A DNA stretch of 16,280 nucleotides from Actinomycetes bacterium (GCA_021807655.1 JAKBCT010000014.1:1-16280), one strand, 5' to 3'. Positions 7,037 through 14,743 are shown, numbered from the stretch's first letter. Made by a program: numbers and translations. Notes: generated by a model from the letters alone, not told the origin.

Positions 7037-7965
7037 TACAGCTCCGACTCGAAATTGCCTTCGAGCCGCCCAAAGATCACCAGCGCGACGAGGAAGAGTA
7101 GACCGGCGAAGACGAGCAGCGCGCCGTTAACTACGGCGAACGTGGCGAGCGACCAGGTGGGCAAGATGTGCAGTGTCAAACCGGTCGTGGTCGATCGAAC
7201 CGTCGTGTGGACGTAGAAGATTCGCTGGAGCGTGAGAATGATCGGCGTCATCGGATTGATGAAGTACAAAGCAGTGAGGCCGCGCGCTCGCAGGGCGGGC
7301 GCAATCGAGTTTTCGTACGAGTACACGACGGGCGAGACCCAAAACCAGAGCTGCAACACGACGTCCATGAGGTGGCGAACGTCGCGCAGATATACCGTAA
7401 CGGCCGACATGACCACGGCGATCGACGCGGTGAGCAAATAGAGCGCGGCGAAGGACACCGGCAAGAGCCAGAGAAATCCCCAGGCCGGTGCGTAGCCAAT
7501 GATCGCGAGGAACACGCCGAGCACCGCGATTTGGATCACGAAGTAAATGACCGATGCTCCAACGTTCGAAAGCGCCAAAATCTCCCGTGGAAACGAGACC
7601 TTCTTCACGAGGCCCGCTCGGTCCACGATGACCCCGGTCGCGGTGCTCACCGCGCTCTGAAACATATTCCAGACGATGAGGCCCGCGAACAGGTAGACGA
7701 CGAAGTCAGGGATCCCGTTCTTCAAAAAGACCGAGAACACGAGATAGTACGTAGCGAGGGTTAGGGCTGGCGAAAGCATCGACCAGAAGAGACCGAGCGC
7801 TGATCCCTTGTATTTGATCCGGATGTCGGACGTGATGAGGCTATGGAGCAACTCGCGACGTTCGAACAGATTGATCAGACGCGTACGCAGGCTCGGTCGG
7901 GCGCTGACGATGCGCACCGGTGAGGCGGCCAACGACCGCCGCACCGTCGGCGGAACGTCACCCAC
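7036..7965 (-). CDS. ABC-2 type permease for surface polysaccharide/teichoic-acid-like export (Wzm/TagG type)
   Basis: 309 residues from a GTG at 7965. A cytoplasmic N-terminus with the amphipathic segment LINLFERRELLHSLITSDI is followed by KYKGSALGLFW, characteristic of Wzm/TagG proteins. About six hydrophobic segments follow (roughly residues 55-80, 85-110, 140-165, 175-195, 205-230, 270-298), ending in a short basic/acidic tail. The frame extends upstream to 8256, but that part is antisense to nothing and simply overlaps clpP in another frame. The GTG at 7965 overlaps the clpP stop by one base (TAGTG) and gives the expected protein length. It forms a half-transporter pair with the ATPase at 5888-7036. 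Confidence 0.9.
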   Translation of the reverse strand: MGDVPPTVRRSLAASPVRIVSARPSLRTRLINLFERRELLHSLITSDIRIKYKGSALGLFWSMLSPALTLATYYLVFSVFLKNGIPDFVVYLFAGLIVWNMFQSAVSTATGVIVDRAGLVKKVSFPREILALSNVGASVIYFVIQIAVLGVFLAIIGYAPAWGFLWLLPVSFAALYLLTASIAVVMSAVTVYLRDVRHLMDVVLQLWFWVSPVVYSYENSIAPALRARGLTALYFINPMTPIILTLQRIFYVHTTVRSTTTGLTLHILPTWSLATFAVVNGALLVFAGLLFLVALVIFGRLEGNFESEL

Positions 7966-8552
7966 TAGGCGCCTTGTCGGGTCACCGAACGATCGATGAC
8001 GGCGTCGATGAACCCGTACTCGACCGCCTCCTGTGCCGTGAACCACCGGTCCCGATCCGAGTCCGCTTCGATTCGCTCTACCGGTTGACCAGTGTGAAAC
8101 GAAATCCGTTCGGCCAACATCTTCTTCATGTACACGATCTGCTCGGCCTGGATCGCAATGTCCGACGCCTGACCCTGCATGCCACCGGCTGACGGCTGAT
8201 GCATCAAAATTCGACTGTGGGGCAGCGAGAACCGCTTGCCGGGCGTTCCGGCGCACAGGAGAAACTGTCCCATCGACGCGGCCATACCCACGCAGATCGT
8301 CCGAATGTCACAGTTGACGTACTGCATCGTGTCGTAAATGGCCAGCCCGTCGGTCACCGAGCCCCCCGGGGAATTGATGTAGAGGCTGATATCACGATCT
8401 CGGTCTTCGGCTTCGAGCAACAACAGTTCAGCGCAGATCCGATTCGCCGTGCTTTGGTCCACTTGGGAGCCGAGGAAGACGATTCGCTCGCGCAGAAGTC
8501 GCTGATTGAGGTCATTCGTTCCGAGCCCTTCGGGCATGGCGGAGTTGTTCAT
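7965..8552 (-). CDS. clpP: ATP-dependent Clp protease proteolytic subunit
   Basis: 195 residues from ATG at 8552. A serine peptidase that forms the double-heptamer chamber and works with ClpX or ClpC. Numbered from that Met, the catalytic triad is Ser96 in GMAASMGQ, His121 in [10 protein letters not shown], and Asp in ADSDRDRW (about 170). The [19 protein letters not shown] segment is the oxyanion/handle entry. An in-frame GTG at 8558 is possible, but TAGATT ends exactly 6 bases before the ATG at 8552, the leaderless pattern seen elsewhere in the window, so ATG is preferred. No long propeptide precedes the [14 protein letters not shown] core. It is the first gene of a unit with the ABC exporter, which is not the usual clpP neighbour (clpX or a second clpP). 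Confidence 0.96.
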   Translation of the reverse strand: MNNSAMPEGLGTNDLNQRLLRERIVFLGSQVDQSTANRICAELLLLEAEDRDRDISLYINSPGGSVTDGLAIYDTMQYVNCDIRTICVGMAASMGQFLLCAGTPGKRFSLPHSRILMHQPSAGGMQGQASDIAIQAEQIVYMKKMLAERISFHTGQPVERIEADSDRDRWFTAQEAVEYGFIDAVIDRSVTRQGA

Positions 8553-8558
8553 GGTCAC

Positions 8559-8564
8559 AATCTA
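8559..8564 (-). promoter_or_regulatory. Putative -10 hexamer TAGATT for leaderless clpP
   Basis: TAGATT on the minus strand ends 6 bases before the ATG at 8552. This puts the transcription start at the start codon and argues against the GTG at 8558, which would directly abut the box. No clear -35. Confidence 0.45.
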
Positions 8565-8612
8565 CTGGACTAAAGTGCACTGCCTCCCCGAGACACCTAA
8601 GGTGGTGTCCTC

Positions 8613-8692
8613 GCGGGCGTGGCGGAATTGGCAGACGCGCTGGTTTTAGGTACCAGTTCTTCGGAGTGTGGGTTCGAGTCCCTCCGCCCGCA
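8613..8692 (+). tRNA. tRNA-Leu (anticodon UAG)
   Basis: Acceptor stem GCGGGCG/CGCCCGC (8613-8619 with 8685-8691) is perfect. The anticodon arm is CTGGT-TTTAGGT-ACCAG with anticodon TAG, reading CUN codons. A short variable arm TTC-TTCG-GAG marks a class II tRNA. The T-arm has loop TTCGAGT. One oddity: positions 50 and 64 of the T-stem are both T (8669 and 8683), a U-U mismatch. Discriminator A at 8692 is followed by CCG, so CCA is not encoded. Confidence 0.95.
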
Positions 8693-8735
8693 CCGCTCGA
8701 AGGATCGCGCCATCCTGCTAGGCTGTCACGAGCGT

Positions 8736-8799
8736 TCACCGCAACTAGCGGTGGAGACCGATTCGACCGTGGCATATCGAGTTGGGCTCACCTCAACTC
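8736..8799 (+). promoter_or_regulatory. Two hairpins in the leader of the helicase gene
   Basis: TCACCGC (8736-8742) pairs with GCGGTG (8748-8753) across the loop AACTA. GAGTTG (8779-8784) pairs with CAACTC (8794-8799); the adjacent GG (8785-8786) can pair with CC (8791-8792), leaving a bulged T. The second hairpin ends 2 bases before the AGGAG ribosome binding site (8802-8806). A possible TAGGCT -10 box lies near 8720. A structured leader suits a cold-shock type gene, but function is not shown. Confidence 0.4.
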
Positions 8800-8811
8800 A
8801 TAGGAGTCATC

Positions 8812-10428
8812 GTGTCTGTATCCTTCGCCGATCTCGGCGTGCCCGTCAACCTGGTCGAACGTCTGCGCGCGCGCGGCATCAGCGACGCGTTCCCCATTCA
8901 GGTTGCCGCGATTCCCGATGCCCTGGCCGGGCGTGACGTGGTGGGTAAGGCCGTCACGGGGTCTGGCAAGACCTTGGCGTTCGGCCTACCGATGCTCGCT
9001 CGAATCGGCACCGCCCGTCCTCGCCAGCCGCTCGGCCTCATCCTCGTGCCGACTCGAGAGCTCGCGAGTCAGGTGCAAAAGGAACTGGCGCAGCTGACCA
9101 ATGACCGGGGCCGTCGAATTATCACGATCTTCGGCGGTACCTCGTACAACGCGACGCGCAAGGCACTCAACAGCGGCGTCGACCTCGTAGTGGCGTGTCC
9201 AGGTCGACTCGAAGACCTCCTCGAACAGCGGATGCTTGATCTCTCCGCGGTCACTACCGTCGTCGTCGACGAAGCTGACCGCATGGCCGACATGGGCTTC
9301 TTGCCGGCGGTACGACGGATCGTTGGAGCAACTCCCACCCATCGCCACGTCATGTTGTTCTCCGCCACCCTGGGACCGGACGTTTCGGCTCTGGTCAGCG
9401 CCTTCACCCGAGACGCCGCCATCCACGATGTCGTGGGGGAAACGGCGCCGAGCGACGTCGACCACTACTTTTGGCGCGTCGGACGAGATCAGCGGCCCCA
9501 AGTCACCGCCGACATTGCGAATCAGTACGAGCGCGCCATTGTCTTTACCCGCACGAAGCACGGTGCCGATCGTCTCGCTCGCCAGCTCGGCGAACGTGGC
9601 GTCTCCGCGGTGGCGTTGCACGGTGACCGTTCACAGGCGCAGCGCGAACGCGCACTTCGATCCATGAAGGCCGGCGAGACACGCGTGCTCGTGGCGACTG
9701 ACGTCGCCGCGCGCGGCATTCATATCGATCTGCTCCCGGTGGTCGTGCACTACGACCCGCCGACGCAGGCAACGGACTACTTGCACCGCTCTGGGCGCAC
9801 CGGTCGAGCCGGCGCCAGTGGCGCGGTGATCTCCCTCGTCAGTGATGATGTGTCCGGACACGTTCGACGCATGCAGCGCTCGCTCGGACTACCCGCCACC
9901 GCCGACGAGCCAGCGAACGCGACGCCGTTGCGATTGGGTGCCGTCGACGATGCAGTCGCCGCGCAGCCACTGGACGAACGGGCGACACGTTCGCGTGGTC
10001 CACGCCCGGGTAACGAGTCTCAACGCGGCGTCGCCACTCGGGTTGATCGAGCGACCGCGCGCTCGAGCGACGCACTGCGCGATCGAAGCGCGCGCCGTCC
10101 CCGCTCGACCTCGAGCGAAAATCACCACGTGGCGCCGACGAAAACCCGGGCGCCGCGCGAGGACGTTCGTCACGCGAGCGCGCCCACGACCACCCGGCGG
10201 TTCGGTGCGGGCCACGCCGTAGTCAGTTTCTTCAATGACTCGAAAGGATTCGGCTTCGCCAGCGACGACAAGGGCGACGACTTGTTCATCCACTTCTCCA
10301 ACATTGTCGGCGACGGATTCCGCACCCTGAGCCAGGGCCAGACGATCGCCTACGACGAGGCAACCGGTCCCAAGGGACGAGAGGCACGAAACGTTCGCGT
10401 CGTGGTCACCGGCGCGCGACGCCGCTAA
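8812..10428 (+). CDS. DEAD-box RNA helicase with C-terminal cold-shock domain
   Basis: 538 residues. The helicase core spans 1-360: Q-motif FPIQ (Q30), motif I AVTGSGKT (47-54), Ia PTRELA (80-85), Ib PGRLEDLL (130-137), II DEAD (153-156), III SAT (184-186), IV VFTRTK (244-249), V TDVAARGIHI (296-305) and VI HRSGRTGRAG (325-334). A basic, Ser/Arg/Thr-rich, probably disordered linker (about 365-462) leads to a cold-shock domain at about 466-535, with RNP1 KGFGFA (478-483) and RNP2 LFIHF (491-495). It would unwind or remodel RNA, with the cold-shock domain adding single-strand RNA binding. AGGAG lies 5 bases before the GTG at 8812, favouring it over the GTG/ATG options upstream. The gene leads a unit with the FKBP isomerase 11 bases downstream. 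Confidence 0.95.
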   Translation: MSVSFADLGVPVNLVERLRARGISDAFPIQVAAIPDALAGRDVVGKAVTGSGKTLAFGLPMLARIGTARPRQPLGLILVPTRELASQVQKELAQLTNDRGRRIITIFGGTSYNATRKALNSGVDLVVACPGRLEDLLEQRMLDLSAVTTVVVDEADRMADMGFLPAVRRIVGATPTHRHVMLFSATLGPDVSALVSAFTRDAAIHDVVGETAPSDVDHYFWRVGRDQRPQVTADIANQYERAIVFTRTKHGADRLARQLGERGVSAVALHGDRSQAQRERALRSMKAGETRVLVATDVAARGIHIDLLPVVVHYDPPTQATDYLHRSGRTGRAGASGAVISLVSDDVSGHVRRMQRSLGLPATADEPANATPLRLGAVDDAVAAQPLDERATRSRGPRPGNESQRGVATRVDRATARSSDALRDRSARRPRSTSSENHHVAPTKTRAPREDVRHASAPTTTRRFGAGHAVVSFFNDSKGFGFASDDKGDDLFIHFSNIVGDGFRTLSQGQTIAYDEATGPKGREARNVRVVVTGARRR

Positions 10429-10439
10429 CGTCGACGATC

Positions 10440-10811
10440 GTGACCAACCAACCCGAAGTTGAACCTCACGTCGGACCCGCACCGAGTGACCTCGTCATCG
10501 ACGACGTGGTGATCGGCGATGGGGCGGCCGCCCAGCGGGGCCACACCGCCGTGGTGCACTACGTCGGAGTGAGCCACTCGAGCGGCGAACAATTTGACTC
10601 CTCGTGGGACCGAGGCGAGCCGTTCGCGTTTGCCATCGGTGACGGCCACGTCATCGCTGGGTGGGATCGCGGCGTCGTCGGCATGCGAGTCGGTGGGCGC
10701 CGTCGACTGGTGATTCCGCCGCACCTTGGTTACGGCGACCGTGGCGCCGGTGGCGCCATCGCTCCGGGCGAAACACTGATCTTCGTGATTGACTTGATCA
10801 GCCTGCGCTAA
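10440..10811 (+). CDS. FKBP-type peptidyl-prolyl cis-trans isomerase
   Basis: 123 residues, a single FKBP domain with no signal peptide, so probably cytoplasmic. Landmarks are VVHYVG (38-43), FDSSWDRGEPFAF (52-64), the active-site VIAGWDRG (71-78), MRVGGRRRLVIPP (82-94), LGYGDRGAGG (96-105) and APGETLIFVIDL (108-119). It would catalyse proline isomerisation during protein folding. It starts with GTG 11 bases after the helicase stop and is probably co-transcribed. Its stop overlaps the last bases of the convergent Lon-domain gene by 4 bases. Confidence 0.93.
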   Translation: MTNQPEVEPHVGPAPSDLVIDDVVIGDGAAAQRGHTAVVHYVGVSHSSGEQFDSSWDRGEPFAFAIGDGHVIAGWDRGVVGMRVGGRRRLVIPPHLGYGDRGAGGAIAPGETLIFVIDLISLR

Positions 10812-11449
10812 TCGAACGAGTACCGCGACGGGTCGTCGGCCAGCAGTCGTTGATAATCACCGTAGCGCTCGCAACAAATCTCAGCGACGAGCCGGAGTCG
10901 ATCGTTAGGGTCGCTCAGGCTAAGCACCTTGAACTGGTCCAGCGTTGACATGGGCGTCATCGCGCAGAGTTGCCAACTGCGCACCCAGGGATCAGAGTCC
11001 ATGACGCAGTCGTGGCGCAGCCGCTCGTCGGTCAGGACCTCACTACGCAGCGCCCGAAGCGCGCGCACCGCGGATTCGGTCGATCGCAGCAGGCTCGGTT
11101 CGATTTCTTCCTCATCACAGCAGCGCTCGCGAACGCTCGCTCGTGGGTATGGCGCATCGGCCAGCCACGACGACACCTCGACGCACTGCGTGCCTTCGAC
11201 TCGCAACAGCGTCTGACCATCCGGCAAGATCTGCGAGCCAAGTATGCGCAACACCGTGCCGACCGAAGCGCGAACGTCACCGCCGCCCACTTCGAATCCG
11301 CGTTCGATCATGCACGTACCGAACCGGTGATCATCGGGCAACTCGCGCAACATCGTTTGGTACCGCGGCTCGAAAACGCAGAGCCCCACTACTTGGTGCG
11401 GAAATACCACCATCCCCAGCGGGAACATCGGTAGCACGCCGTCGCTCAC
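10808..11449 (-). CDS. Stand-alone Lon N-terminal (substrate-binding) domain protein
   Basis: 213 residues. The N-terminus VLPMFPLGMVVFPHQVVGLCVFEPRY is the signature opening of the LON substrate-binding domain. It is followed by the beta-rich region with FGTCMIERGFEVGGGD and VGTVLRILGSQILPDG, and a helical C-terminal half (about 120-205). There is no AAA+ or protease module. Such proteins are widespread and poorly characterised; in Lon the domain recognises substrates. Start GTG at 11449 (a second GTG four codons in is possible). TAGGCT ends 6 bases before it, suggesting a leaderless transcript. Five cysteines, including a CC pair near 109, are more than expected for a small domain. Confidence 0.9.
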   Translation of the reverse strand: MSDGVLPMFPLGMVVFPHQVVGLCVFEPRYQTMLRELPDDHRFGTCMIERGFEVGGGDVRASVGTVLRILGSQILPDGQTLLRVEGTQCVEVSSWLADAPYPRASVRERCCDEEEIEPSLLRSTESAVRALRALRSEVLTDERLRHDCVMDSDPWVRSWQLCAMTPMSTLDQFKVLSLSDPNDRLRLVAEICCERYGDYQRLLADDPSRYSFD

Positions 11450-11455
11450 GCTGCC

Positions 11456-11461
11456 AGCCTA
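11456..11461 (-). promoter_or_regulatory. Putative -10 hexamer TAGGCT for the leaderless Lon-domain gene
   Basis: TAGGCT on the minus strand ends 6 bases before the GTG at 11449. It lies in the 38-bp gap after rdgB and would give the Lon-domain gene its own start even though rdgB is upstream in the same direction. Confidence 0.4.
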
Positions 11462-11487
11462 CGGGTGAACCTCTGACGCGGTGCCGC

Positions 11488-12072
11488 TTATCGCGCCAGT
11501 GTTGCCGCGAGCGCGCGCAGCGCCCGGGATCGATGCGAAACGGAATTCTTCTCCGTCGCTGACGCCTCGGCGAGCGTTCGACCGTTGAGATCATCGGCCG
11601 CGAAGACCGGGTCGTATCCGAAACCTTGGTCACCGCGTGGTTCTTCGAGAATCGAACCCTCGATTGTGCCGTCGACGGTGAGCGAGGTGCCGTCGGGATA
11701 CGCCACCGCGATCACGGTGCGGAATCGAGCGCGCCGTTGAGAAGGGGGAACGGCTAAGAGCTCGCTCAGTAATTTATTGACGTTATCGACGTCCGAGGCA
11801 TCGGCGCCGGCGTAGCGCGCGCTGTGGACACCCGGAGCTCCGCCGAGGACGTCGACGAAAAGACCCGTGTCGTCGGCGATCGCCGGTCCACCAACCCAGC
11901 GACAAATCGTCTGGGCCTTCAGGAGCGCGTTCCCCTCGAGGGTGCTAGCTGTTTCGTCGACCTCAGGAATGTTCGCTGGTCGATCGGCGACCTCCACACC
12001 GAGCTCGGCGAGGACCGCGCGAATCTCGAGCGCCTTGTGCGCGTTGGCGGTGGCGAGGACGAACGAGGTCAC
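11488..12072 (-). CDS. rdgB: XTP/dITP diphosphatase (HAM1/RdgB family)
   Basis: 194 residues. Hydrolyses non-canonical purine nucleotides (XTP, dITP, ITP) to monophosphates, preventing their incorporation into nucleic acids. Family landmarks: LATANAHK (6-13, K13 in the substrate loop), E47 region LEGNALLKA (45-53), [16 protein letters not shown] (66-81, catalytic D68), SARY (84-87), FGYDPVF (151-157) and SHR (179-181). The GTG start at 12072 overlaps the stop of rph (GTGA), so translation is coupled. The rph-rdgB pairing is common in bacteria. Confidence 0.95.
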   Translation of the reverse strand: MTSFVLATANAHKALEIRAVLAELGVEVADRPANIPEVDETASTLEGNALLKAQTICRWVGGPAIADDTGLFVDVLGGAPGVHSARYAGADASDVDNVNKLLSELLAVPPSQRRARFRTVIAVAYPDGTSLTVDGTIEGSILEEPRGDQGFGYDPVFAADDLNGRTLAEASATEKNSVSHRSRALRALAATLAR

Positions 12073-12812
12073 GTCGGGTGAATCGCCGGCGCCGTCGCCA
12101 GCACGAGGCGCTGCGCTTCGTGGATTGTCCGAATGCCCGTTTCGGCCAGATCAAGCAGCCGGTCAAGTTCGCGGCGACTGAACGCGGCGCCTTCTGCGGT
12201 CCCCTGCACTTCAACGAAGTCGCCCGACCCGGTCATCACGACGTTCATATCAGTGTCGGCCCGAGAATCTTCGCCGTAGGGCAGATCGAGCACCGCGACG
12301 CCGTCGACGATGCCCACTGACACCGCGGCAACCAGATCCGTGACGGCGTGCGACCCAACGCGACCGGCCGTTACCAATCGGGACACCGCATCATGGAGAG
12401 CGACGTAGCCACCACAAATCGACGCCGTCCGGGTACCGCCGTCGGCCTGCAGCACGTCGCAGTCAACCGTGATTTGCACGTCGGCCAGCAGCTGGAGATT
12501 GGTGACCGACCGCAAGGATCGACCGATCAGCCGTTGGATTTCGTGAGTGCGACCGGACTGCTTGCCCCGTGCGGCCTCGCGTGACGCTCGCTCCGGCGTG
12601 GAGCCGGGCAGCATCGAGTATTCCGCGGTCACCCAACCACGGCCACTGCCACGGAGCCAGCGTGGTACGTCCGTTTCAACCGAGGCGGTGCACAAGACAC
12701 GCGTCCGACCAACTTCGACGAGGACCGAGCCCTGCGCCATTTCGGTATAGTCGCGCACGAAGCGAAGTGGACGAGCCTCGTCACTCGCTCGCCCGTCGGT
12801 ACGAATGGTCAT
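12069..12812 (-). CDS. rph: Ribonuclease PH (phosphorolytic tRNA 3'-end exonuclease)
   Basis: 247 residues. Trims tRNA 3' trailers by phosphorolysis as a hexameric ring. Motifs: [19 protein letters not shown] (54-72), [15 protein letters not shown] (87-101), [15 protein letters not shown] (118-132, phosphate-binding region), [19 protein letters not shown] (176-194, metal-binding aspartates) and VQGTAEG (202-208). The frame is open to 12959, but MTIRTDGR is the family N-terminus and GAGAGGA precedes the ATG at 12812, which decides the start. A possible -10, TACCGT, is at 12843-12838, so there may be an internal promoter 49 bp after cysM. Confidence 0.96.
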   Translation of the reverse strand: MTIRTDGRASDEARPLRFVRDYTEMAQGSVLVEVGRTRVLCTASVETDVPRWLRGSGRGWVTAEYSMLPGSTPERASREAARGKQSGRTHEIQRLIGRSLRSVTNLQLLADVQITVDCDVLQADGGTRTASICGGYVALHDAVSRLVTAGRVGSHAVTDLVAAVSVGIVDGVAVLDLPYGEDSRADTDMNVVMTGSGDFVEVQGTAEGAAFSRRELDRLLDLAETGIRTIHEAQRLVLATAPAIHPT

Positions 12813-12861
12813 GTGATTTCCTCTCGAACGCGGAACTACGGTAGCGGATCGCGAGCACTCG

Positions 12862-13827
12862 CTAAAAGTAGATGATCCGCTTTGCCCGCTCAACGACTTC
12901 ATCGATATCGTCGCTCCACGCGCCAGTCGATAGGTACTTCCATCCATCGTCGCAGGCAATCGTCACGATCGTCGCCGACTCACCGGACGCAATGGAGTTG
13001 GCACATTTGACGGCACCGGCCATGATCGCCCCTGACGAAATACCGACGAAGAGACCAACCTGCGTCATCGCACGAGTCCACTCAATGGATTCACGGGGTC
13101 GCACGACGATCTTTCGATCGAGCAGGGTCGCACCGTCGTTGTCGGTGAAGATTGGCGGAATGTAGCCATCGTCGAGGCTGCGAAGTCCATCGACGGTCTC
13201 ACCGCTGGGTGGCTCGACTGCCCAGACTTGGACGCTCGGCTTACGTTCCTTCAGGTACCGCCCAACGCCTAGGAGGGTTCCTGACGTGCCGAGGCCCGCC
13301 ACGAAGTGAGTGACCTCGGGTACGTCCGCGAAAATCTCTGGTCCGGTCGTCGCGTAGTGTGCGGCTGGATTCGCTGGGTTCGCGTACTGGTAGAGAAAGA
13401 CCCAGTCGGGGTGCTCGAGCGCAATACGCTGAGCCATCCGCACCGCACCGTTCGAACCTTCGGAGCCCGGAGATTCGATAATGTCCGCTCCCCAAGCGAG
13501 CAACAGCTGGCGTCGCTCGGGCGACACATTCGTGGGCAGCACAACCTTAAGGTGATAGCCGCGCAGCCGGCATACCATCGCGAGCGCGATGCCGGTATTT
13601 CCTGACGACGGCTCGATGAGCGTTTGTCCAGACTGCCCGGGCACGAGACGCCCTTCTCGTTCGGCCGCCTCAATGAGCGAGAGCGCAACACGGTCCTTGA
13701 CCGAGCCAGCGGGATTACGCCCTTCGAGTTTGGCGAGAATAGTGACGTTTGGATTGGGTGAAAGAGCACTGACGTCGATGACGGGCGTCGCGCCGATCAG
13801 ATCGAGTACCGAACCGTAGCGCGTCAC
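12862..13827 (-). CDS. cysM: Cysteine synthase CysM type (CysO-thiocarboxylate dependent, PLP enzyme)
   Basis: 321 residues. Beta-family PLP synthase: Lys44 in NPAGSVKDR (38-46) carries [11 protein letters not shown] (72-79) binds the substrate carboxylate, and GLGTSGT (178-184) cradles the PLP phosphate. Ser264-265 in GISSGA contact the pyridine ring. Adjacency to cysO and mec indicates the actinobacterial CysM that uses O-phosphoserine and CysO-thiocarboxylate, as in M. tuberculosis, rather than free sulfide and O-acetylserine. GLRSLDDG (214-221) is where the phosphoserine-binding Arg of that subgroup would sit. The GTG start at 13827 shares its G with the cysO stop (TAGTG). Confidence 0.93.
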   Translation of the reverse strand: MTRYGSVLDLIGATPVIDVSALSPNPNVTILAKLEGRNPAGSVKDRVALSLIEAAEREGRLVPGQSGQTLIEPSSGNTGIALAMVCRLRGYHLKVVLPTNVSPERRQLLLAWGADIIESPGSEGSNGAVRMAQRIALEHPDWVFLYQYANPANPAAHYATTGPEIFADVPEVTHFVAGLGTSGTLLGVGRYLKERKPSVQVWAVEPPSGETVDGLRSLDDGYIPPIFTDNDGATLLDRKIVVRPRESIEWTRAMTQVGLFVGISSGAIMAGAVKCANSIASGESATIVTIACDDGWKYLSTGAWSDDIDEVVERAKRIIYF

Positions 13828-14108
13828 TACGCGGCGCCGCCAGCCACCGCTGGCAAGAGGGTGATTTCGTCACGGTCGCTGACCGGCGCGTCGACGCCGC
13901 CGATGTACCGCACGTCGTCGTCGTTGACGTAGACATTGAGAAAACGATGAAGCGAGCCATCTGTATTGAACAATTGGCCGGAAATGTCCGGGTACGCCAC
14001 CGTCAGTTCACTCAATACCGCGCCGATCGTGGTTCCTTCGACGCTCACGGTCGTCAGGCCGCCCATCGCCGGGCGGAGCACCGTTGGAATACGCACCGTT
14101 GCCGCCAT
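13827..14108 (-). CDS. cysO: Sulfur carrier protein CysO (ThiS/MoaD ubiquitin-like fold)
   Basis: 93 residues. Small beta-grasp carrier: VRIPTVLRP (5-13), LHRFLNVYVNDDDVRYIGG (53-71) and EITLLPAVAGG (81-91) match the CysO pattern. In the known pathway the terminal Gly-Gly is adenylated and converted to a thiocarboxylate that CysM uses; CysO-cysteine is then cut by Mec. Here two alanines follow Gly90-Gly91, so the C-terminus is masked until trimmed. AAGGAG lies 7 bases before the ATG at 14108, favouring it over an in-frame TTG at 14135. The activating enzyme (MoeZ-like) is not in the window. Confidence 0.93.
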   Translation of the reverse strand: MAATVRIPTVLRPAMGGLTTVSVEGTTIGAVLSELTVAYPDISGQLFNTDGSLHRFLNVYVNDDDVRYIGGVDAPVSDRDEITLLPAVAGGAA

Positions 14109-14182
14109 CAACCGCTCCTTGATTCCTCCGGTCAATTACGACCTGTGGGGTCGAATTTAATAGCCGTTGAGCGCGGTGTGAC

Positions 14183-14710
14183 CTACGACGCGCGAGATGG
14201 TCGGTAGAAGACGGCCAGTTGCGTCGCCGCTCCACCGAGTCCAACGATCACGGTAACCAAGAGGTGCGTCGACACGGACCAGGTCAGGATATTCCACACG
14301 TGATCGAGGGAGTAGCGTCCCGCGCCCAACGTTCCGGGCACCAGCGAAGCGACGCTAATGCCCAGGGTGTACTCAATGCCTTCGCCCTTGTTGAAAATGA
14401 AGAAGCCATTCTTGCGATGGACCGTCATGATTGCGACCACCATCAACGACATCAGGCCCGCCGCGGCGAGCGTGGTCAACAACCCCAACACGAGCAGTAC
14501 ACCAACGCCTAACTCCGTCGTAGCGGCGATGAGCGCGTTGAGTGGTCCCGGACGTACTCCGATCGACTCGAACCACCGAGCGGTTCCGGGTAGTCGACCG
14601 CCGCGAAAGAACTTCCGATATCCGTGCGCGAAGATCATCGTGCCTAAGTACAACCGCAAGACGAACAGGACCAGGTCGACCGACCCGGGATACGCCGTCG
14701 GCACATTCAT
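14183..14710 (-). CDS. DoxX family membrane protein
   Basis: 175 residues with four hydrophobic segments (about 10-28, 56-80, 82-98, 140-165). It has the DoxX-type opening VLRLYLGTMIFAHGYRKFF, the ELGVGVLLVLGLLTTLAA helix and a GFFIFNKGEGIEYT loop. GGAAGGAG precedes the ATG at 14710. DoxX proteins are quinone-linked or redox-related membrane proteins named after thiosulfate:quinone oxidoreductase; in mycobacteria one has been linked to oxidative and thiol stress together with SseA and SodA. It lies between mec (33 bp) and cysO (74 bp), in the same direction, so a link to sulfur handling is plausible but inferred. Exact activity is unknown. Confidence 0.85.
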   Translation of the reverse strand: MNVPTAYPGSVDLVLFVLRLYLGTMIFAHGYRKFFRGGRLPGTARWFESIGVRPGPLNALIAATTELGVGVLLVLGLLTTLAAAGLMSLMVVAIMTVHRKNGFFIFNKGEGIEYTLGISVASLVPGTLGAGRYSLDHVWNILTWSVSTHLLVTVIVGLGGAATQLAVFYRPSRAS

Positions 14711-14743
14711 CGTTAACTCCTTCCTTGAGTAGGTCGGGAACCC

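Noticed and set aside
7966..8256. 97-codon N-terminal extension of the ABC permease
   Set aside because: Overlaps clpP in another frame and is unlike a permease N-terminus; the GTG at 7965 fits length and coupling.
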